From positions 34,162,001-34,226,000 of the forward strand of contig CM075943.1 in assembly GCA_038030265.1 (NCBI GenBank): 64,000 bases of DNA. Reading direction: 5' to 3'. Positions 52,687-63,050 of the stretch are shown in pieces (positions within the stretch are counted from its first letter, which is position 1; each line of letters starts with the position of its first letter). The stretch comes from Corythucha ciliata (lineage: Eukaryota > Arthropoda > Insecta > Hemiptera > Tingidae). Under the pieces are notes generated by a model. It saw only the letters and a program-made list of their open reading frames with translations. It was not told where the DNA came from and did no database searches. Position numbers and translations under genes: made by a program.

Positions 52687-54081
52687 GTGCGTCATGGAAT
52701 CGCAAATAATCGCCAACTGAAAGTTTACCGTGGTCACCGTTTCACCCCTGTAGTATTTACTTAATACTCCTACTAAACTGTGAAGTGAAAACGAGAAAAA
52801 TAATACTTCGTGAGCAGTGCATGGTTTACTGTGTCCACCGGCATTCTGTAATATGCTGTACATTTTCAAACTCGTGCGTATTCTACAAGACGAAAAACAT
52901 AACGATTGCTAGGGACGCTCAAGGAGTAATCCAGGGTCTCCAACAGAATTTTTACTGTGTTCACATGTAAACATTCAAATGCTTCCATCTTACCCTCTCA
53001 CGTTAGTTTTGTTAAAATGTACTTAGTCATGCATACACCAATTGCTGAGTACTGTCAACGAGTAAGAAATGGAAAAGCAACCCAATTTTTAATGTAGTAG
53101 AGTTGATGTCCGCGGGTTACTGTGGGATCAAAGTAATAATTCCTTTAAAAGTTTTTCCGTGGAGGGTTATTCCTGTAGAGGATATTTAATATTTAAAAAA
53201 TCTAAGATCACATCGATTGACAGGTCTATTGAAATAAGATGCTGCGAAGGAGACCATCATACCCCAATATGTGGGGTCAGTTGACTTGAGACTGAAGTTC
53301 AAGACGTAGAGTATAAAAATTTGCATGCTGAGCATTAGTTTTGAAAGTGATGAAGGAGAGCGTCCCGGCGGCGGGCGATAAATGATGCGCGAAGACTATG
53401 GCCACTCCATAATGCCGCGGATTTTAGCGCTTTATATAGTACGGCTTCATAGGAAACCCGCATTTATGCTATACCTCGTAGTCAATTTGTAGAGTCTCAC
53501 TTCTCACAAAAAGTAGATATTCAGATTAGACAGCGAAACACCAACTTTTATTTGTTTTCGTACGAGCAGTAAAGAAAGCACAGCTTTCCGAACCCAAAAC
53601 CGCTCAAGAAAGACGAACATATCATACGCGTATGTTAGGAGCGTGCGGTATAATGTCGCACGCTGCTTCATGTCTTCTCGAAGGTGACGACTCAATGAGG
53701 GGTAGTTTACCCTTTTTTTGTTTTATTATAGCGGATTTACTTTTTAGTAGCTTTCGGACGGAGTGATTTTTTATTTTTAACCGACTTTAGCTTACAGTTT
53801 TAAAAAGATGAGTTATATAGTACGTAGGTATGTAATTATAGTCGGATCGGCGAAAGAATGTGCATGAGTGGTGGGAGGCCATAAGCCCGCTTTTTCCCTC
53901 TCTTAACGTGGTTCTCTATTTCTCCTCTTATTATCAAACTACTGCAACCAATAACAGAGAGTTTTACAGATAAAATAGGAGAGGCTCCTCTCAGGTGATG
54001 GTGTCGTAGCGGTAAGTCATATGGGTTTAGGGAAAGGAGAGAGGGTGATTTCATGCACATTCTTTCACCGACCCGACTATA
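52687..54081. other. Intergenic, nothing recognised
   Basis: No gene, hairpin or array is supported. Confidence 0.4.
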
Positions 54082-54371
54082 GTGAGTAATTGCATAACCG
54101 TCTGACGGTTAACGTTAGCGGTTATGTGACGTCATGATAAGAGTAAAATTCAAATTTTCAGTTTAAGCGTTAATCACAAACGTTTAAATACTAGCATGAG
54201 GAGGTGTTTAATTAATTTGTTTGAAGCAATTAAGTCCATCTATGGCCTACCTGTGTTCATATTTTAGCCCAACAATTATTCGCAATAACTCTTTTTCCAC
54301 CGACACAAACGGCTACGCTTGCGTGACGTCACATAAACCGTTAACCGTCAAACGGTTGTGCAATAACTCCC
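54082..54371. mobile_element. H3 MITE, intact copy, TA duplication
   Basis: 290 bp with ends GTGAGTAATTGCATAACCG and CGGTTGTGCAATAACTCCC and TA on both sides (54080-54081 and 54372-54373), suggesting a Tc1/mariner-type target. GTGACGTCA lies inside both arms. Three further copies are at 28.5-29.5 kb. Confidence 0.85.
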
Positions 54372-54403
54372 TATTTTTGGAATGGGCTAAACTTAATTAA
54401 ACA

Positions 54404-55262
54404 TATTTTTTTTTTTTTTTTTTTTTTTTTTAGAAGATAACTTTTTATTCATTTAGAATATTACAGTTGTGAATCACAATGATTGAATACAGAAGCGTGG
54501 GACGTGTAATCAGGTACAATTCATCAATTGCCCTGAACCAGAGTAGGTTGCCAGATGACTAGATTGGAAACATCACATTATGATCACATCAGCTAAAGGT
54601 TATTATTCCGTATCACAGCCAGTATCACAGTCATAAGTAGTGCAATTTTTAATTGCTCAGCGAGTCTTGAAGACGCTTCCTTTTCAGCCGTCTCTTTTGA
54701 GGCGGGAGAGGGGGATGGGATGCAAGATCCTGTAGTAATTCGTTTTGGTGAGCTGCCATTGAAGAGTGAAGCCTGCTGTATGATATTTTTATTGTGTCGG
54801 CCACTTCATGAAGTTTCAATTCTGAGTGAAGAACCGAATTTCTCACAAACCACGGTGCCCCAGTGATCATTCTGAGGGCACGATTTTGAGTAGTTTGCAC
54901 CCGTCTGATATGGCTCTTTGCAGCTGATCCCCATATCCCACTGGAGTATTGCCAAATTGGCCTTACCAGAGTGACGTATACCAGCCTTTTATGGTAGAGT
55001 GGAAGAGATGATCGACTGTTAAGTATGCTTTTAAGCTGGGTTAACCTGTTACGGGTTTTTGTCACCAGATGTTGAATGTGGGATGCCCAAGTGAGTTTCG
55101 AATCAAGAGTGAGCCCTAAGTATCTAACTTGATCGGTAGAGGGGATAGTACTACCATTCAATAATATCGATGTAGAGGGCACACATCGAAGTGTAAACGT
55201 TATTAGCGACGACTTACTGGGGTTCATTAGTACTCGCCAGGACCGGCACCACACGCTCACTT
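54404..55262 (-). mobile_element. 5'-truncated jockey-type LINE with poly(A) tail
   Basis: On the - strand an open frame from 55260 to 54649 encodes the C-terminal third of a reverse transcriptase: WRVLMNPSKSSLITF, VRYLGLTLDSKLTWASHI, LVYVTLVRPIWQYSSGIWG and RRVQTTQNRALRMITGAPWF. It ends in a basic tail, QKRRLKRKRLQDSLSN. A ~220-bp 3' UTR leads to a poly(A) tract (T-run 54404-54431 on the + strand). The catalytic YADD region and the endonuclease are missing. The frame is uninterrupted, so this is a relatively young copy. A target duplication could not be defined. Confidence 0.88.
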
Positions 55263-55416
55263 TAGATTAACTCGTAGAAAACGAGATTAACTCGTAGAAG
55301 AACTCGAGTAGAGTAGAACTCGAGAGTAACTCGTAGAAAAGCGTTCACGTATTTTCAAAATTTCAAAATTTCGACAGTCAGCTGTTCGATACCCTAGCGC
55401 GTCAGACCAGGGACCA
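55263..55416. repeat. AACTCGTAGAA short direct repeats and spacer
   Basis: AACTCGTAGAA-like words recur about five times at 55265-55340, directly at the 5' truncation point of the LINE. Confidence 0.5.
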
Positions 55417-55555
55417 GGGGGCCTCTTCTCTAACTCCGAAGCAATAGCTTTTTCGCAGTCGTATGTTTATTTCATTAATTTTCTTCAAACAAATGAATGA
55501 AATAGACACATGGCTGGCGAAAAAAATATTGCTTGTTGTTGGAGAATAGGCCCCC
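55417..55555. mobile_element. Hairpin element 1 of a three-element row
   Basis: 139 bp; GGGGGCCTCTTCTCTAAC and CGAAGCAATAGC pair with GCTTGTTGTTGGAGAATAGG and CCCCC. Different interior from elements 2 and 3, but the same GGGGCC-type ends. Confidence 0.65.
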
Positions 55556-55556
55556 A

Positions 55557-55687
55557 GGGGCCGTAGTTAGAGTTGTCGGGAAAAACTCACGTGAGGTGGT
55601 TGCTATGGCGAGATAGTATTATTTCTGATGTAGCGTCCTTGGATACCGCTTGCGGGATTTTTTCCCGACAACTCTAACTAGGGCCCC
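55557..55687. mobile_element. Hairpin element 2
   Basis: 131 bp; GGGGCCGTAGTTAGAGTTGT and CGGGAAAAA pair with TTTTTTCCCG and ACAACTCTAACTAGGGCCCC. Separated from elements 1 and 3 by a single A. Confidence 0.8.
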
Positions 55688-55688
55688 A

Positions 55689-55819
55689 GGGGCCTTATTC
55701 CGAGTTGTCGGGAAAAACTCACGTGAGGTGGTTGCTATGGCGAGATAATACTATTTCTGATGAAGCGTCCTTGGATACCGCTTGCGGGATTATTTCCCGA
55801 CAACTCTAACTAGGGCCCC
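55689..55819. mobile_element. Hairpin element 3
   Basis: 131 bp and about 95% identical to element 2 by eye: GGGGCCTTATTCCGAGTTGT on the left, ACAACTCTAACTAGGGCCCC on the right. Confidence 0.8.
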
Positions 55820-55905
55820 AGGTCAGACGTTCAAGCTTTGACTTCATACACAAACTCTCACTAATTAATGATGAAAAATTTGCTTAAAGTAATTATCATC
55901 GTATA

Positions 55906-56031
55906 CGAAAAATAGCGTTCACAACTCGAGTAAAAAGTGAAATATCGTTGCTTGCGTAATTGCCTTGCTCGTCAAACAACGCTCGCACGATATTTCTCAC
56001 TTTCTGTTCCTGATATGAAATATACTATTCC
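55906..56031. mobile_element. H2 hairpin MITE copy
   Basis: ACGAAAAATAGCGTTCACAA and GAAATATCGTTGC pair with GATATTTC and TGATATGAAATATACTATTC. Related to the copies at 5.8 and 6.3 kb. Confidence 0.55.
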
Positions 56032-56091
56032 TGCATGATGCAATGCAATAATAACTGTAATTTATCGTGCGTGATTTAGCGTGATTAGCGG

Positions 56092-56291
56092 GGTGTGTTT
56101 ACCCCGAAGTGTCTCACATTTATGTAGCTACACTTATGTCTCGACATAAATGTATAGTGTCAGACTCTTCTATATTGACCGTACAAATTCTGATAAACAT
56201 TTCTGGAAGTTTGTGTTTACACCAAGGACATTAGTGTTTGACACTTATTTCATGCAATAAGTGTAGCGCGACACTTCAGGGTAAACGCACC
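56092..56291. repeat. 200-bp inverted-repeat element
   Basis: Ends GGTGTGTTTACCCCGAAGTG and CACTTCAGGGTAAACGCACC pair, as does a second pair around TAGCTACACTTATG and ATAAGTGTAGCGCG. Likely a MITE; no clear target duplication. Confidence 0.65.
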
Positions 56292-57778
56292 TTAATTCTC
56301 TTCAACTTATTTTCTTTATCATGAGATACTAAAAGTATAGAGTCGTTATACAAGCAAAAGAGTCAAAAACAGCAGAAAATGGCGGTTTTTAACAAAATTT
56401 TCCAATATTTCTGAGTCACGTAAGTTGAAAACTATTACTAATAAAAAGAAGTTCCTGGGGTAAACGCTGTGGCTTTCGTCAGCTATATTTTAAGAAGTCC
56501 TGGCGCTGCGATTTGCGGCGTCCGATATAAATAGGAAAAATGGAACAAGTGACCTTCCCAAGTTCCCAGGGGTCTCCGTCAGCCCGCTCACATCGGACGT
56601 CCGGGGACATTTAGTATGTTTACCCCCCAACTACCTCAAACACAGCTCAAACACATATTCTCTTATTGACTGGACTATGACCCTTCTCTGTACTTTTTAC
56701 ATTTCAATTTTCAGCTCTACCACTTCACACTTTTCCAAACTTCGTCTTCAAAAAACACGAATTAGTTCGAAAAGTGCAAAGCGAAGCGTGAAGAGTTGAA
56801 AAGTGCTTTCAAAAAATAGGCCCCAGGACATCACTGATTTTGTTTAAAATGATAATCGTTAATTTTAACCGCCCATCTATATGCGACAAATCACCGATTT
56901 GCCAGAAATTTGGGCTATCGCTGATTCTTGGCGCAATCAGTTTTTTGTATACATATACACAGTTGGTTGTCAGCCTTATCATTCCTTGCCTCATGAAAGG
57001 TATCTTCGCTTTTTTAAAGTCTTTCCTGACCGACGTTTCAGGAAAACAAACAAAATATGCGCCCCCCCCCCTCGATGTTAGTTCCTCATGGTCGAGGAAT
57101 TTTTTCTGTAGAAATTGCGACTATTCATAATGACATGACTATTATGTAATAGATCGTTCACTTTATAGTGTACGTTTTTCAGTCGAGCAATTGGATTGGC
57201 AGTTAATACACCAGTGGCCAGTGAAGTATTAAAATCCCACCAACGAAAGGTGAAATCAGGGGCGTTTCTACTGGGGGGGGGTGGGGGTTCATGGTGTAAG
57301 GGGCACCATGAACTGACTATTGAGAGGCTGAATTGAATGTTGAATGGGAGTGAGCCGGGATGAGGTTTAAAAACAAGCAAATAGAGAGCGGGGAACTACG
57401 AATGACCTGTTATCTACCTCTTGTCGTTGATATATGTATATACATCGATAGGTCTCCTATCGAGATGGGATTTACATTCGGAAGTATTGGCCTCTGAAAG
57501 CAAAGTGCCTGACATCTGGTGTTATCAATGTAAAGCATTGATGGGGAGGTTCATGATTATTTTATAACAGGAATCGCTGAGAAACAATAAAGTTTTTTAG
57601 TGCATTTTATTGAATTTGTGTTCAACAACCCGCTGGAATATACAGTATTGGCCGCTTAAAATGTAAGTATTTTAGATTCAATAAGCGTTTCATTGAACCT
57701 GAGGGTGCCGTACCAGGAATAATTGCGTTCTGAGAGAGTACAGTATTAGTCTATCAACACGCCAAATGGTGAATCTTA
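56292..57778. other. Intergenic, nothing recognised
   Basis: C-run at 57062-57071 and G-run near 57277. Short open frames at 56840-57130 have no recognisable content. Confidence 0.4.
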
Positions 57779-57909
57779 AGCCGGCTCCACACATGCGGTA
57801 TTTACCAAATAACGAGCAAAATCTTTTCAATTTTCAGTTGGTCGGTTTCTAGGAAATTGATTAATATTTTGCTCGTTATTTGGCAAACACCGCATGTGGG
57901 GAGCCGGCT
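57779..57909. mobile_element. Hairpin MITE with TTA duplication
   Basis: 131 bp from AGCCGGCTCCACACATGCGG to CCGCATGTGGGGAGCCGGCT, arms of ~45 bp containing CCAAATAACGAGCAAAAT. TTA on both sides (57776-57778 and 57910-57912). Confidence 0.88.
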
Positions 57910-58197
57910 TTATATTTTAATTATAATTTCATGTGAAATTATATTACAACAACCATTAGCATCAGAAATGTGCTTAGTTGACCCCTTTGATACGGCTACT
58001 GCGTTATGAATCTATGCAACAAAACTAATGATTGTATTCTCAATAAAAATACATTTTTAGATAGGTTGCATAGACTCCACAGCCGTAAGCACAGGGTTTG
58101 AGAACGCTGCCTAAGAATATCCACTATTGTTCACCTAAGTGCTAGATAGCGGGGCAGCTTTCTGATTTATTTATTATTATATGCGTTACAATTTCAG

Positions 58198-58734
58198 ATG
58201 GATGAGGACATAGTTGAGCTGCCCAAAATAATTGATTACATAGGGGATTTCCGAACGCCTATGATAGAAGGGTCAGCCATCATTAAGGCTAACCAATAAC
58301 CATATGCTAGAGTACGGAGTAGTTGCTGAAGACAGCGAATATGTCGACTTTTTTGCCCTCGGCCTGAAAACGTCTAGTCTGAACAGCCCACCTCATGAGG
58401 TTTCCGTAAAAATCGACAGTGGGAAAATTAGATCGAGCAGTTGCACGTGTAAGGCAGGCAGCGGCAAGTGCAAACACGTGACTACGATTTTGCTCATCCC
58501 CATTAGGTGAGATCAACAAAGTACCGACCCATTTCCTAGCCGAGCTATTGGTGTACAATGTAATCGTTGACATACCTTTTTCCTCCCTCGTCAAGGAACT
58601 CGCTTGATACTATGAAGCGCGTGAGCTGCACAGATTTGCAACAGTCTTGGGGAATAATCAAAAAGTCGGTCAAAGACATGTACGAGGCTCAAATTCGGAT
58701 TCAGCCACCCAGCGATGCACGCACCATCGAATGA
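58198..58734 (+). pseudogene. SWIM zinc-finger protein fragment
   Basis: After the acceptor TTACAATTTCAG at 58197 a frame opens MDEDIVELPKIIDYIGDFRT and EGSAIIKANQ, then meets TAA at 58297. The continuation is in another frame: MLEYGVVAEDSEYVDFFALG, then CTCKAGSGKCKHVTTILL, a clear CxCxnCxH SWIM zinc finger. A GT donor at 58507 and the acceptor CTCGTCAAG at 58595 join in phase to a second exon with RVSCTDLQQSWGIIKKSVKD, ending TGA 58732-58734. The order resembles a family of SWIM proteins, often carrying a YqaJ nuclease domain, that is multicopy in arthropod genomes. The nuclease part is absent here. The stop and frameshift near 58297 make it a likely pseudogene. Confidence 0.65.
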
Positions 58735-58756
58735 CACGAAAAACGATTTGCGACAT

Positions 58757-58979
58757 TTGTGAGACAATTCACTTTCGAAGAGGAAAGTATAAAGACCGAT
58801 TTACACCTATCATGCACCCTTCCGATCGTTCGGAACGTTGTTTTCCTTATATTTGCATCGACAGGGAATCGGTGGAACGGCACGTTAAGGGTTCGATTGT
58901 TACTCGAACATTGGGGAACGCAACACACCCGTCGAATCTTTTTCAACTTTCGATCCTCAGACGCGTACGAGTGGTCCAT
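58757..58979 (-). pseudogene. Partial THAP domain, opposite strand
   Basis: The - strand frame reads LKKIRRVCCVPQCSSNNRTL, NVPFHRFPVDANIRKTTFRT, IGRVHDRCK. CCVPQC and VPFHRFP are the start of a THAP C2CH finger. The later C-x2-H pair and AVPTIF box are not clearly present, and no body follows. It faces the SWIM fragment tail to tail, 23 bp away. Confidence 0.55.
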
Positions 58980-59445
58980 TATAAACGCCTGTAATGAACA
59001 ATTTATTGGAGAAATAAAATAATGAAAACAATAATAAGTTGGCTTGCCTCACAACAACACTACTGGGTGATTGGGGGTTATTTACCCAAGTGCCTACCCA
59101 CTCAGATAATAAGTGGCGCACTCTATAATCTCTTTCACAGGCCAATTAGAACATTCGGTTATGCTCTGTTTGTGGGAATAACGTTTTGCTGTATCACGCC
59201 GTCGCAAATGTGTGTTTCGTTATAATTCCCTTGAATGTTTGAACCGTCTGCGCAGCAGTGTTCGTTTGACTAATAGTATAATACGTACCTAAACGGCTAC
59301 ACTTAATTTCTGCCTGCATTTGTTGAATTCATAAAAATTTGAGGTGAGCTCTTCTTGTGTTTATGTAGCAAAACCAGTGTGTTGAACCTTTTTACACATT
59401 TAATTTTTCTTCATTTTTTTCTAGCTCTGCTTTCATGATTTAATC
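58980..59445. other. Spacer 5' of the hAT gene
   Basis: No hAT terminal repeat could be recognised with confidence. TTTTTTCTAG just before 59424 could be an acceptor site for the first coding exon. Confidence 0.35.
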
Positions 59446-62369
59446 ATGTCTGCCGTTCTCAAATCGAGAAAAAGAATTAAGCTGGAATGCCTCGAATGCG
59501 GAAGTCACTTCGACTCGGATTATAAACACCGGCATGAAAAAATCAAGCACAAAGGTAAACCAATAAAAGTTAAGCAAGTCGGTGCACCTTTGAATCCTTT
59601 CACTGCTGCGAAAAAGCTGGGGCAGCCGAAACAACTCCAAGTTGCAATTCCACGTCAAATTTCAACTCCTGGCCCTAGACTAGACAAGATTTATTACCTG
59701 GGCAAGAAGAAAGCGTTGAAATCCAATATGAACATGATACCGATATTGAAGATAGAAGCAGTAGAGATATTGAAATTGAAGTTGATACGGAAATCGACGT
59801 TTCCGTGTCGTCTCTCGTTCCTGATTCATCGCTGTTTAGAGAACCCAGTGGAGAAGCAGTATCTAACGTCTGTGCAACTGACACAGATCAAGAGACATCC
59901 TGGATACAATGCGCTGGAAAATTGTCTGAATTTCTTTCAAATTTCACCACTGGCAACCAGATTCTGGAAAAGGTGAAAGGTGACTCTGTACCGAATCCTA
60001 AACTTTTTATTGCGCAACTAGCCCATTGTCTATTAAAAATTGGGGAAGAAAACCAGGATTTACTGGCTTATACAAAACGTGTCGAAGAAAAGCAGAGTGA
60101 ATCGCCCAATAAAGTCGAACTGGATAATGAAACAGGGATAATTCATCACGACCCTGGACTTCGGAGCCTCGTCACAAATGACAGGAAGAGACATTATTTG
60201 AGTGCGTTCGGTCCTTTTCAGCCCAAATTATGCTATTATCCCAACCACCCCGAAATACCTCACACCAAACAACGACGTTTTAATCCAGCCTGGTTCACCG
60301 AATTCCCCATTCTCGAATATAGTATCAAAATGGATGCTGCGTTTTGCTTCGTCTGTAGTCTATTTCCAACGGGTATCGGCAGACATCCTATGAGTTCTGG
60401 GCACTCTGAGTGGCGATTAACTGGGGTTATACAGTGGCATAAAATGAAAAGCGTTGGGAAAAATAAGAAAGGAAAGTTGGCCCAACATTTTACTTCGGAG
60501 CCTCACATGGCTGCTATGGGCGACTATTGCCATTTTCACAGCAAAGACTTTCACATTGATGTTTTACTTGACAAAAATATCAGAGAACATCTTATTAAAG
60601 CAGAACAGGAAGCACAGTTCCACAAAAAAAGTTATTGTAGTCCTCATAGAGCCAGAATGCTCGGTAGGCAGGGTTTGGCTTTCCGTGGTCATAATGACAG
60701 TTTTATTGATGACAGCGGGAATTTCCGGTGGATTGTAAATGTGGTTTCGCGCCCCAGCCCTTTGTTGAAGAGATGGATCGAAGAAAAATCATCCAGGCCT
60801 CATGAAGTGACCTACTTAAGTGGAACTTCTCAAAATGAATTCATAGATTTGCTTGGCTCAAAAACTCGAGACATGGTGAACGACGAAATCAAAAAATCTG
60901 AGGTATACTCAGTGATGGCCGATACGACACCGGACTTCAACTGCATCGTTGTAAATATAAGATACCTCAACAAAGAAAATGACCCCGTGGAGAGGCTCTT
61001 GAAACTTGACGTGGTTTTTGAGAAAACAGGATTGAACTTGACTAATCAGATTGTGTGTACATTACGAGATGCTGGACTAGACATAAAATTAATCGCATTC
61101 CAGTCTTATGATTTCGCAAGCAATATGTCTGGAGAATTCAATGGAGCCCAAGCGATTCTATCTGAGAGGTGTGAGAGGAAAGTTCCGTATATCCCTTGTC
61201 AGGCTCACCGTATCAACATTTTCGTGGAGACGGCATGCTCGTCAAGTTCATTGATTCGAGACTTTTTCGGGTGTCTAGAGTACTGTACACGTTTTTTAGT
61301 GGAAGCACTAAACTATTTCATTGCCTCAAAAATGAGCTAACTGCTTTAGAGGAATCGCTTTCAGCTAAGAAATCTCTCAAAAACCAGATTGACGGCTCGC
61401 GCGGAATCAGTGAAAGCAGTGTGTGTGTCTTACGAGTTGATATTATCAGTCATTGAACAAATTTGCAGCAAAGTAAAAGAGTTCGATTCATCCTCGCGAT
61501 CCACTGCTCTTAGTCTGTTAAGGACTTCGATTTTATTTCTTCTTTGTACTTCACCAAAAATATAATGTTTAAAATTTGAATCTTGACGGAATTGCTAAAA
61601 GGAGAGGAGCTGAATGTCGTGGATGCTTTTTCAGTGTTTAAAAGTACAGTGAAATCCTTTTCTGAGATGAACAACGATGCCCAGCTCTCACCGCTGATAC
61701 AAAGCAGCATTGCTTTTGCAGAAAATATCGGTACGGATCCAGAAAGCGACTTCAATAAGCATCACCGAAAACGAAGAGTGCCGCTGAAGTACGACGCCAA
61801 CCCTGAGACTACAGGTGACCTATCGATGATGACGTTTTATAGAAAAGAGTTCAAGACGGTGATGGATACATTCATTTCATTCACTCGCGACCATATCACC
61901 AAAATGATTGAACTAGTACAGCCATTTTACGACGTTTTTGAAACTCCTACTTCTTGGAAGTCGTGCAGTGATGTGCATTTAGTTCAAAGATGATCGACAT
62001 GCATCCTTCACTAAGAGGCATTTTAGATCCGGAGGTGGTTAAGGCTGAACTGGAAGTCCTTCTCGACGCCTCCCAAGGGGCTAAAAATTTCAAAGAAATA
62101 AGTGTAATCGCTAAGAACATACGCAAGATCGTGTCCAGTGCCTTCAAAATAGTTCAGCTGATTCTGGTTTCGCAGTTTCAGTTGCGTCCAGCGAACGATC
62201 GTTCAGCAAACTGAAACTTTTGAAGAATTATTTAAGGACGACGATGGCAAACAAGCGCCTGGATTCTTTGATGCTCATGTACTGTAACAAGGGTATAGTC
62301 GACGAGCTGGAGATAGAAGAAATCTCCAAAACCTGGGCAACGATAAAACTGAGGCGAATACAAACTTAA
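59446..62369 (+). pseudogene. hAT transposase, ZMYM1-like, frameshifted
   Basis: ATG 59446 opens a segment with ECLECGSHFDSDYKHRHEKI, a C2H2-like finger. Reading then shifts frame (about 59679-59712) into a 511-codon frame. It carries a TTF-type finger (CFVCSLFP onward to HFTSEPHMAAM), then a DUF4371-like RNase H core: YSVMADTTPDF, YDFASNMSGEFNGAQAIL and IPCQAHRIN. Further shifts occur near 61275 and 61390. A stop lies at 61549, and fragments run through 61993. The C-terminus VASSERSFSKLKLLKNYLRT is the hAT dimerisation motif, ending TAA 62367-62369. Proteins of this order are annotated as zinc finger MYM-type 1-like in many animals and derive from hAT elements. At least three frameshifts and one stop make this copy non-functional as read. 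Element termini were not found. Confidence 0.85.
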
Positions 62370-62925
62370 ATTTTATTGTATGTTCAATTTGAATTAATCA
62401 GTTACCATCCCAAGGTAAATAGACTAAAGAGGTATGCTCTTAATTTTCAACCAATTATTATTGTTTGTGCCATGACGTCATGGGATGACACATTTTTAAA
62501 AAATTAACAGGTGGGACTTTTTTCAATAAAACAAAATTATCAACATTTCTGGGGCCACTTTTTAAATCGGGAGAACTACGCATTATTGCCTGCAGGACAA
62601 TGTTCCTGTGAAAGAAGTGATTGCAGGGCCCCTAAGTGTAATGGTTGGAGCAAAGAAAACTGCTGCACGTGCAGGGTAACATCTCAGTTGTGAAACTTTT
62701 AGAAATTCTTTTAAGATAGAGCTAAGTTCAGCAATTTTTTCGTTCCACTCATCAACGTAGAGACCTCGCCACCGTTCCAATTAACAATAATAAATATAAG
62801 CGCCCCGAAATACTTGGCTTCGTATTAAGGGTTCTCGGCGGTGCTTGTACAACAAACCGCACATCGACGAATAGCTCGTATGGTGAGGGTGTGAATCGCC
62901 CTAAGCCATCCTGGGTATGCGGCCA
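62370..62925. other. 3' flank of the hAT gene, nothing recognised
   Basis: No terminal repeat or gene could be supported. Confidence 0.35.
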
Positions 62926-63050
62926 GGGGCCTTAGTATGAACGGTCGGGCAAAAGCCGCACGCGGGGTCCAAGGACGCCAAATAAGAAATAACATTATCC
63001 CGCCATAGCAATCACGTCTAGCGGCATTTTCGCACGAGTTTGTACTGAGG
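62926..63050 (-). mobile_element. Diverged copy of hairpin element 2/3 (55.6 kb)
   Basis: In reverse orientation to the 55.6-kb copies: GGGGCCTTAGT, GGTCGGGCAAAAGCC, GTCCAAGGACGCC, AGAAATAACATTATC and CGCCATAGCAATCACGT follow the same order. It is again preceded by CCA directly before GGGG, as at 55417. Confidence 0.65.
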
